A stretch of DNA of 64,000 nt, from contig OX375881.1 of the NCBI GenBank assembly GCA_947359465.1, forward strand, positions 121,655,967 to 121,719,966, read 5' to 3'. A program made the translations under genes and the position numbers. Positions 56,112-64,000 of the stretch are shown here, in pieces (within the stretch, counting starts at the first letter, position 1; every line of letters begins with the position of its first letter). The notes below the pieces were generated by a model, which saw only the letters and a list, made by a program, of their open reading frames with translations, was not told where the DNA came from and searched no databases. The DNA comes from Metellina segmentata. Lineage: Eukaryota; Arthropoda; Arachnida; Araneae; Tetragnathidae.

Positions 56112-56794
56112 ATGTCAGAGAAGGTTGAATTTACATGCAAGAGTTGCTTAGAGGTGGGTGATTTGAGGAAGGAGCTGGAGGCTTTGAAGGTTAGGTCTGC
56201 AGAGGGAGTGGAAAAGGGTGCCCAATGTGTAGACTTGGGGCATGTTGATCAGTGTGATGAGGTAACTAGAGGGGTAGTGGTTGGTGATTCAATGGTTAGG
56301 GTTTTGGGAGAAATGGTAGGGCGTAAAAAGCGCAATTTTGCAAGGTGTTGCTTGCCAGGTGCCAGGGTAAAACATGTAGTTGAGGCAGTTAAGGCAGGTG
56401 TTGTTAAAGGGGAGGTAAATGCAATAGTGTGGGTGGGAACAAATGATGTAGAGAGGACTACTAATGTTGAGTTTAAAAGGGAAGCAGAAACACTTTTAAG
56501 AGGCATTATCATGGGGCAGAGGTAACAGTATTAGGATTACTACCTAGGTATGGGTTAGGTAATGGGTGGTTAAATCAAAGGGCCAATAAGATGAACGAGT
56601 TGTTAAGGGATTTGTGTGAGAGGGAGGAGGTTAGATTTTTAGATGTTTGAAAGAAGTGTAGGAGGGATTGGATAAGCAGGGACAATTTGCATTTAAGCCT
56701 GATAGGTAATAGGGAGGTTGGCAAGCGGGTTTTGAATATTCTGGAGTCAAAAAACTCGAATACAAGCAGGGATGGGAAGGACATAGAGGGTTAA
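56112..56794 (+). pseudogene. CR1 ORF1 with SGNH/GDSL esterase domain, one frameshift and one stop
   Basis: ORF1 of CR1-type LINEs often carries an esterase of the SGNH hydrolase fold, thought to act in the RNA-protein particle. The start at 56112 gives an N-terminal CKSC pair (residues 9-12), possibly a remnant of a zinc finger. The esterase blocks follow: GDSMV (Ser60), a Gly-rich LPGAR loop (residues 81-85) and GTND (Asn111). A frameshift just before 56523 moves the rest to another frame. That frame continues to 56794 and includes the catalytic DNLH block (56681-56692), after an in-frame TGA at 56648-56650. All four SGNH residues are therefore visible in the DNA, but no single protein can be made. 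Confidence 0.88.
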
Positions 56795-56835
56795 CAGTAC
56801 ACTGTAATTGCTTAGGAAAACTAACAGGGTCTAAA

Positions 56836-57688
56836 ATGCAGGAGACAAACAATACAAAGGGAAAGTGCAATGTAACGGAGAAAAACAATACCAAGACAAA
56901 TAATAGAAGGGGAAAGTGCAATATAAGGGTGAAAAATAAGCTAAAAGTATTTTATTGTAATGCTCGCAGTGTGAGAAATAAAATGGATGAGCTCAAGGGA
57001 ATTAAACAAGCAGAGGATATAGATATCATTGGGATTACTGAAAGTTGGGCAAACAGTGAAGATGCACAAATTTTAGAATTCACAATGTTTAGGGAGGACA
57101 GAGTGAATAGGAAAGGGGGGTGGGGTTTTGATTTATGTGAGAGAATTCTTAAACTGTACGGAAATTAAGTTAAATAGTAAAATTGAGGGTATAGAATCAG
57201 TCTGGGTGAAACTGAATACAGACAAAGGCAAAGGACTAATTCTGGGCAATATATATAGACCTCCTGTTTGTAGTGAAGAGCAGGAAAAGGGCATGTGCAA
57301 TCTGATAAACGAAGCATGTCAAAAATTAGAATTAATTTTAATGGGGGACTATAACTATCCAAATATTGACTGGACAAACAATCTAGCTACAAATGGGAAA
57401 GGGGCAGAATTTTTGGAAGTGATACAGAATTGTTTTTTGGGCCAGATGGTGTATGAGGATACTAGGGACAATGCAATATTGGATTTGATTTTCAGCAATG
57501 ATGAGGATAGGGTGCAGGATTTGGTTATAGGTGATCCACTGGGAGAAAGTGATCATAGAAGTATCCGATTAAGTATAAATTTTCAGTCAGCAAACACAAT
57601 CAATAGTAGGATAATTCCAAATTTCAGAAAGGAAAATTTTCATAGGATAAGGGAAGAGTTAAAGGCGACATTCAAAGGGGATTATTAG
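56836..57688 (+). pseudogene. CR1 ORF2, apurinic-type endonuclease domain with frameshift
   Basis: This domain nicks the target DNA so that reverse transcription can begin. After a lysine/asparagine-rich leader the frame enters FYCNARSVRNKMDELK and IIGITESW, where the Glu is the metal-binding residue. A frameshift in the G-run around 57115-57125 shifts the rest to the frame starting at 57128. That piece carries LILGNIYRPP, LMGDYNYPNIDW (catalytic Asp/Asn), ILDLIFSN and GESDHRSI (the catalytic His). It stops at 57686-57688, before the reverse-transcriptase part. Confidence 0.88.
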
Positions 57689-57785
57689 CACCGCATCATT
57701 CTGAACAATGGGAGGGATTCAAGAATAAGTTAAACAGGGTGTTAAAAAACATGTAACGTTCGGGAAAAAAGGAAAATCTAGAAAA

Positions 57786-59687
57786 TTGCTCCCTATGTGG
57801 TTTTCAGGGGAAACACACAAAGCTTTAAAATTAAAACAAAGAACATACAGGGTATATAAAAGCACTGGTAACGACAGGGACAAGGAGGCATATCAGAAAG
57901 CCAGAAAGGATTTTAAAACTATTAGTCGGAAGCAAAAAGTGTCATTGGAGGAAAAATTAGCAAGGGAAATAAATATAAATCGAAAAGAATTTTTTGCATA
58001 TGCAAGTGGTAAAAATAAATTTAGTACTACACTGGGCCCGTTGGAGGGGAAGGGAGGTGAATTAATTCAAGACGAGGTGGGAATGGCAAACGTGTTAAAT
58101 CACTTTTTTCTGGGGGTTTTCAATGGTAACTATAATTTAAAAAAGGATCCCAAGGATGGAGCTTTTGCAGGGGGTATAATTAAAGAATGCAAATTCAACA
58201 GGGAAGAAATAGTACATCAGTTGAAAAGAATTAAGCCATCTAAAGCACCAGGGCCAGACGATATTTATCAGAGAGTACTAGTGGAATGCGCGGAAGAGTT
58301 GGGGGAAGTAATTCACACGATATTTAATTCAACATATAACACGGGTTGGGTACCAATGGATTGGAAGTTGGCCAACATAACTCCAATTTTCAAAAAGGGA
58401 ATACAAAGTGATCCGGGCAACTATATACCAGTAAGTCTAACATCAGTAATTTGCAAAATATTTGAATCTCTGTTAAAACAGTATATAATGTTATAATTGG
58501 AGGAGGGGGGACTGTTATCAGAGAATCAGTATGGGTTTAGGAATGGCAGATCCTGCTCTACAAACCTTTTGAAGTTCTACGAAAAAATTACTGAGGAGCT
58601 GAATAATAAGAGCAGTGTGGATATCATGTACCTAGATTTTCAAAAGGCTTTTGATAAAGTACCTCATGAGGCATTGCTGTTTAAATTGGAAAGGCTGGGG
58701 ATTCAGGGGAAAACATTAATATGGATAAAGAATTGGTTATTGGGTAGAAAGCAGAGAGTTTAGGTAAAAGGAAATTATTCACAGTGGACACAAGTTATAA
58801 GTGGAGTGCCTCAGGGATCAGTTTTGGGACCAATTTTATTCATAATTTTCATAGATGATATAGGTCAGGGGATAAAGAATAGAATCAGTATATTTGCAGA
58901 TGACTTAAAAATATGGGGGACAGTGGATACCAAGTTACAGATAGAAAATTTACAAGGGGATTTTGGTAAGATATCCGAATGGGCTGTAAAATGGGGTACG
59001 TCATTTAATGTAGGGAAATGACAAGTTCTGCATATGGGTTACAAGAACAGTGGAGCCGAGTACTGTCTGCAGGGAGTAAAGGTAAAGGAGGGAGAAACAG
59101 TCAAGGATCTTGGGGTGATAATTCACAGGGATTTTAAAATGGGTCACCAATGTTCAGCTGCGGGTAAAAAGGCTAATAGGTTATTGGGGTATATTAAAAA
59201 GACTGTAACTTCAAGGGATAAGAATAGAATCTTGCCGTTATATAAGGGTTTAGTAAGACCACATCTAGAATATGCTGTACAATTCTTGGCTCCATATATA
59301 AGAAAGGACATAGAATCAATTGAAAGGGTTCAGCACAGAGCTACAAAAATAATAAAGGGGCTATCAAATTTCGACTATAATGAACGTTTAAGTAAGCTAA
59401 ACATGTATACACTGGAAAGAAGAAGAAGGAGGGGGGATTTGATTCAGCTTTTCAAGTTTGTAAAACAAGGGGACACAGAGGGCTTAAATTTCAATAGGGA
59501 TAACAGAACAAGGGGTCATGGGTATAAATTGAATAAGACACATTTTAATCGGAATTTAAGGAAAAACTACTACTTTAATAGGGTAATAGACAGTTGGAAC
59601 GCGTTGCCAGAAAATATAGTTAATTCAAAGGGAGTGTACGAATTTAAGACACAATTGGATAGTCAGTGTGAATTGGGTAATTCATAA
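57786..59687 (+). pseudogene. CR1 ORF2, reverse transcriptase, three in-frame stops and no indel
   Basis: This is the polymerase part of ORF2. The whole of 57786-59687 is one reading frame, broken only by TAA at 58494-58496, TAG at 58761-58763 and TGA at 59019-59021. RT blocks in order are KPSKAPGPDDI, WKLANITPIFKKG, ENQYGFRNGRSC, the first catalytic Asp in YLDFQKAFDKVPHEAL, GVPQGSVLGPILF, and the FADD box (58893-58904). The post-RT region with RPHLEYAVQFLAPY and RVQHRATKII is complete and ends naturally at 59687. A frameshift between 57688 and 57786 disconnects it from the endonuclease. Confidence 0.92.
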
Positions 59688-59902
59688 ACGAAGGACCAGC
59701 CTTGTTGAGCTTGAGACTGTAGCTGGTCGTCAATATTTGTATTTGTATTTGAATCCTCGTGGAGGGCACATCTTTCGAGTTGTAAATAAAAGTAAAAGTG
59801 ACCAACCTGTAATGCAAAACCCGCTTCCGAAATGTACCAGTTGTAGACAAGGAACAACTTCTTTTGACAAATTGTGTCTTCGTTTCCAGATCTTGATACG
59901 AC

Positions 59903-59928
59903 CGCGGTAACCTGGTTGAGAGAGTTAC
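59903..59928 (+). mobile_element. SINE head type 2, 5' part (split by the R1-type LINE)
   Basis: Reads GCGGTAACCTGGTTGAGAGA and ends in the 14-bp target of the LINE. The rest of this SINE lies at 61984-62278. Confidence 0.8.
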
Positions 59929-61983
59929 TAACTACTAACTAACTAACACCAACACACACTCCCGTGCCTAGTGTCGTGAGACACTGTACCAGTTTAAATA
60001 AGTGTGGTTGGATGAGTAGAGCATGCCACCAAGGTGACATGTCTACCCAGAATGTTAGAGCACATTACATTACATTTATACATCCTTACATCTATACAGT
60101 ATATACATTAAATCATTATACTAGGTTACATTATAAATATATATATACATCATGCAAGGTGAGAAAAAAGTTCGTTTTTCTTAGTCTCTTAGGATAATCA
60201 AGTCCTGATGATTTTCAATGAATCTCACCATGTTAATAATTTTAACTCTCGAGCCCTTGTTACATGCAATGTTCCTGAGCCATGTAATTTTAAGGTGGTC
60301 GGCAGGTGTTCTCATATGCCATGAGGCTGTAAGGGGGCAAACTGTGATGTAATGTAGAGGTGTGCCAATTTCACCACAGGAGCAGTTTTCGGACTTTATT
60401 TTCTTAAACCTCGTTAGGTAGGATGGGAATGGGCCGTGCCCTGTGAAGAAAAGTGTCTCTTCCCTGGTCCAACTTGATGATTTTAGTGACACTTTTGGTA
60501 ACACATCGTGCACCGTCCTGCCTGTTTCTCCTTCGTCCCATTCATTCTGCCATGCATCAAGTAGCCAGCTAGTGGTTTCCTTTCTGTAATGGCTCTTGGG
60601 CCATTTCACCCCTTCATCTACGCATTCCATTGTTGTTGCCTCTTTTGCTAATTTATCTGCTTCTTCGTTTCCATCGTGACCCGCATGGGCTTTAATCCAT
60701 CCTAGGCAAATTTCCTTGTTGTTGTATAGTAAGTGTTGTATTTTTCGTGCCAGTGGACTAGGCGTCTTGGGGTTTTTAAGTGCCAGGAGACCAGCTCGAC
60801 TGTCCGACCAGATCTTGACATTTTGGCTGCTCTTGCTTCTGCTGCTTTTATGGCTGAAAGTATTCCATAAAGCTCCGCCTGGAAAACGGAATTATTATCC
60901 TGCATTCTCGTGGACCATTGTTGTGTTATGCGCCCTTCTTGAATAGCGCAGAATGCACTTCCCACTCTCTTCTCCATTTTAGAGCCATCGGTATAGTAGC
61001 TTATGCCGGAATGAAGAACTCCCACTGCAGGATTTATTCTGTCATTCGAAAGAGTTTTAGCTGGATGTATAGACCAGCCTATCGCTCTTTCCTCGTAGTC
61101 ATCTTTGTTATAATTTACATCTCCAAGCTTTGTACTTATTTTCATTCTCATTTTGACGCACACCGCTTCTTTTCGAAGTGAAAGATGCAGTGGTGCAATT
61201 CCCGCAATTGTTTGAAGGGCCATAGTGGGTGCTGTTCTGTAACTTCCTGTTATTGAGATCAGAAATTTTCTTTGTATCCCATTTAACTTTCTTACAGTAC
61301 GTTGAGTTGGGTTATGACACCAAACCACTGCACCGTGACTCAACATTATTTCAGTCACTGTTTTGTACAGCAGCTTTCGAAATTTATGCCCTATTCCCCA
61401 TCTCGTTCCAGCTATTCTTTGTAGCATTTGAAATTGGAACATGGCTTTTTGTCCTATAGTTTGTACATGAGCCGCCCAATTTAGTTTCTCGTCTAGTATA
61501 AGTCCTAGGTACTTTAGTGTACTAGTTCGTTTAATTCTTCGTTTATTCCAGTAGATGGAAGGTCCTCTCAAGAGATTACTAAGGAGGAGGAATTTAGTCT
61601 TTTCTTCGGACACGTTCAGACCTTGCTGATCTGTCCAGGTTTTTAACAGATCTAGTGCATTTGTGGTTAGCTCACCTAATTTGCGCTCTGATTTTGCCGC
61701 GATTACAAAGGCAAAGTCGTCAGCAAATGCTTGCATGTGGACTCCTTCAGGCCATGGTAGATCCAATGCTTCATCGGCCACGATATTCCACAGCACTGGT
61801 CCGCTGCACGATCCCTGTGGACAACCTTTTCCTTGTTTCTTGATTGCCGGACCTTCGTTTGTCATTAGCATGACTTTTCTATCCTCGAGGACTTTAGCAA
61901 GAGTATTTTTAATATTGGAAGGGCATTTAGATTTCGCTAGTCTGTTTTTGATGACATTGTAGTTAAGATTGTCGAATGCTCCC
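59929..61983 (-). mobile_element. 5'-truncated R1-type LINE with 14-bp target duplication
   Basis: The insertion is flanked by a perfect repeat, GTTGAGAGAGTTAC, at 59915-59928 and 61984-61997. On the minus strand it begins inside the RT domain, a 5' truncation. It ends in a GTTAGTTAGTTAGTAGTTA microsatellite tail next to the target. The target is the head of a type-2 SINE. Confidence 0.93.
60181..61979 (-). pseudogene. R1-type LINE ORF2 C-terminal half, one frameshift
   Basis: The minus-strand frame opens at the truncation point inside the RT and reads through GKGCPQGSCSGPVLWN and the catalytic FADD box (residues 49-52, counted from the Met at 61871). The post-RT region has STLKYLGLILDEKLNW. 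RNase H begins at SYYTDGSK (Asp295) and QAELYGI (Glu333). A frameshift near 60825 moves the remaining RNase H blocks (SDSRAG, GNEEADKLA) and the C-terminus to a second frame. That frame ends at 60181 and carries a CSCGEIGTPLHYITVC cysteine/histidine cluster. The domain order RT-RNase H-CCHC fits the R1/I group. It is inactive through truncation and frameshift. Confidence 0.87.
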
Positions 61984-62278
61984 GTTGAGAGAGTTACGGA
62001 TTAGCAACCGGTATTTAGCGAGTTTCAGTCCAAGCAAAGACATCCGTGAACGAAGTAGGCTTCTGCACGTTAAAAATGTCGTGGCCTCAAATATTCTCAT
62101 AATGGCGTGGTGTGGAAGTTCGGAGAGTGGGGTACGAGCTTATATGTTTTGTCATCATCTGACCACGATTCAAAATGACGTGGTGCTATACTCTTATCTT
62201 TCCTTCTGGTTTTGATCCTCGACCGTCTCCCATAGCCCTTTGTGTTGCTCCAATGCGACCTTAATTAAAATACCTACC
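61984..62278 (+). mobile_element. SINE head type 2, remainder
   Basis: Continues from the duplicated target through GGATTAGCAACCGG, the body and the 3' end GACCTTAATTAAAATACCTA. Confidence 0.88.
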
Positions 62279-62297
62279 CAGGTCTTGATAGACAGGG

Positions 62298-62629
62298 GCC
62301 GACCCACTGGTCTGGTGGTTAAGGTGTTAGCCTTTAGATAGGAAGGTTCATGGCTCGAATCAGTGCCTGGATGTTTGTAAGCGTATGATGCAGAGGCGGC
62401 GGGTGCACCTTAAATCTGTTGTGACCCAAAGTTTTCGCATTGGGTTGGTGTTGAAATTTGGAGAGTGGGATGCCAGCTAAGGTGTTGCTTCGTCATTTGA
62501 CCTTGATTTGAAATTACGTGGTATTGTCCTTAGATCTTTCCCTCAGGGGATTGATACCTGACCGTCGTCAATAGCCCGTTGTGTTGATCTAATACGACAT
62601 TAACAAAAACTAACTACCAAAAAATAAAC
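62298..62629 (+). mobile_element. Full-length SINE, head type 1, with 14-bp target duplication
   Basis: A perfect flanking repeat, CTTGATAGACAGGG, lies at 62284-62297 and 62630-62643. The 332-bp element starts GCCGACCCACTGGTCTGGTG. Its head has the box-A-like TGGTCTGGTGGTTAAGG and box-B-like GGCTCGAATC, resembling a tRNA-Glu/Asp-type gene (inference). The body and a short A/C-rich tail follow. It is the best reference copy in the window. Confidence 0.93.
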
Positions 62630-62643
62630 CTTGATAGACAGGG

Positions 62644-62914
62644 TTGATAGGTATTTTTCATAAATATATTGTCATTTGAAAAATAGGGACCGGGAACGAG
62701 GTATCTCGTCGAAACCATTTCGATGGATAAAAAAAGATTTCGGAAAACTAACTTTATGTTTTTTTATCCAAAGTGTTTGGACTAAAGTATTACAGTCTAT
62801 GTTGTGAATCGAATAGTGTTGTGCATTAAACAGAGTCTTTGAAAATTTATTTTGTGACTCAAGGAATAAAGGCACATGCTTGTACTATTGCTCATCTGCA
62901 AGACTCTCATTCCA
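62644..62914. other. Spacer with a palindromic motif
   Basis: AACGAGGTATCTCGTC near 62695-62710 belongs to the dispersed palindromic family. No gene. Confidence 0.5.
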
Positions 62915-63062
62915 ATGGGTTTATGAGTATTCCTGCATCCGTTTTGTTAATCGTCATCTGACCTTTTTTCAAAAGTACAAAGTGTTGTCTTAAGGATGTT
63001 TTTCTTGAGGATTGATTCCTGACCATAAACAATAACCCGTTGTTACTCCAGTGTCATCTTGA
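62915..63062 (+). mobile_element. Decayed SINE body fragment
   Basis: Matches the body and 3' region (CGTCATCTGACC, TTGAGGATTGATTCCTGACC, AATAACCCGTTGT) with many substitutions. Confidence 0.65.
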
Positions 63063-64000
63063 AGATTGTTCTCGCGACGAAGTATCTGGTCATTCGCAAA
63101 ACTGACTAAATCTTATTGTACGAGATGTCTTGTCATTGGAAAAAAACTCTGACGAGACCTTGTTTCACGAGAAGCCGTCCCTCACACCTATCTGTGGTAT
63201 CAGCTCAAATGACAGGCCTCTCCCCCACCCCTCACCCAAGTACCTTTCACACTGTTTATGTTTCACATCTGTACATTTCGAAATTCTCATAAGCATTTTA
63301 ATAGTTTAATCCTAAAACATGCTCCATATAAATTTATAAGAGTTTATAAGATACATCATATAACAAATAACATATTTAGATAAGAAAGTATTAAATAAAC
63401 TAAAATAAATAGTTAGTAAATAACATAGTTACTAGTAACACACAGTTTCACTATCCGGAAAATCAAAATGTTATTTGGTTGACATTTTATGGCACAAGGG
63501 CCAGATTTGGAGATGCTGCGCAGAACTATAGCTAGTTTGTAATTAGTTTTTAATCAGAAAGAGTTTAAAAACCATGTAATAAAATTCAATACAATTGAGT
63601 GCATGAGTTAAGGTCGATTATGAATCCAAATATAGTTTACGAAACCAATGTCAGCAAGAAATAAAAATAAGGTCTTGTGTGTTTATGATATGGGTCCATC
63701 AACAAGTTTGTTAAGGTAGTAAGGGAGTTACCAAATATGTTTAGTCTATGATTATTAAAATTCAGGTATTCTGTCAAGATGTGCTTTAAGGAAAAAAAAG
63801 ACTATGAATGATGAGCATCGAGAGGAGCCGGTTCTCACAGCAGTAAATGTCCATGGGTAAATAAAGAATGTCCAATTCAGAGCCTTGTCAGTTTTACGTG
63901 ATGATTTCTGTTTAGGTTTGTTTTTCTGAATTCCTTTATAGATGATTGAGAGAGAGAATATCATGAAGTCCGTTAGGATTTTCCAAATCCAATGTGGATT
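63063..64000. other. Non-coding stretch, nothing identified
   Basis: A degenerate palindromic motif lies near 63118-63136 (TACGAGATGTCTTGTCA). No gene seen to the end of the window. Confidence 0.5.

Larger units (their letters stand above)
56040..59760 (+). mobile_element. CR1-type LINE, near full length
   Basis: Two consecutive open-frame regions (ORF1 with esterase, ORF2 with endonuclease and RT) are followed by a short 3' region. The element ends in a TATTTGTATTTGTATTTG microsatellite (59734-59752), the kind of repeat tail seen in this clade. The 5' boundary is uncertain, and I saw no clear target duplication. Confidence 0.88.

Noticed and set aside
59668..59910. 80-codon frame downstream of the CR1 element
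   Set aside because: It runs through the 3' microsatellite tail and shows no motif.
60716..61962. Plus-strand frames of 62-99 codons
   Set aside because: They are antisense to the R1-type LINE coding region.

Overview
The window is eukaryotic, AT-rich, and almost entirely built from transposable elements and their debris. I found no convincing host gene, no rRNA gene, no CRISPR array and no bacterial-type operon. The mix of elements points to an arthropod: Tc1, mariner and piggyBac DNA transposons, Helitrons, CR1-, R1- and I-type LINEs, one Ty3/gypsy element and an abundant tRNA-headed SINE. The SINE body and the Helitron termini resemble repeats I associate with orb-weaving spiders. That lineage call is from memory and is not proven here.

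Layout. Positions 1-1257 hold a Tc1 transposase gene with only two nonsense codons. Positions 2.3-3.8 kb hold SINEs, a SINE nested inside a SINE, a 20-bp minisatellite and a small inverted-repeat element. Positions 4.27-6.16 kb hold a MITE and a complete non-autonomous Helitron. Positions 8.1-9.15 and 14.5-16.8 kb hold two copies of one unidentified ~1 kb repeat; the second is interrupted by a Tc1 element with intact ends. Positions 13.2-13.7 kb are a decayed tandem array. Positions 20.03-26.02 kb are a complete but dead Ty3/gypsy retrotransposon with two LTRs and a 5-bp target duplication. Positions 26.6-27.45 kb are a piggyBac-derived element. Positions 29.50-31.01 kb are a structurally intact mariner-type transposon with an open 358-residue transposase and ~122-bp inverted repeats.

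The second half continues the pattern. Positions 31.9-33.4 kb carry the 3' half of an I-type LINE with a 483-residue open frame. Positions 37.5-42.4 kb are a 32-bp satellite split by a ~4.5 kb hAT-like insertion. Tc1 remnants lie near 37, 45 and 52 kb. Positions 54.17-55.78 kb are a second complete Helitron, and 56.1-59.76 kb a near full-length CR1-type LINE. Positions 59.93-61.98 kb are an R1-type LINE inserted inside a SINE, followed by a full-length SINE copy at 62.3-62.63 kb.

The elements form a layered insertion record rather than a pathway. Target duplications give relative order in several places. At least 19 SINE copies share one body and 3' end but carry two or more different tRNA-like heads. 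The mariner is the only element that still looks able to make its own transposase; everything else that once coded for proteins is broken or truncated.
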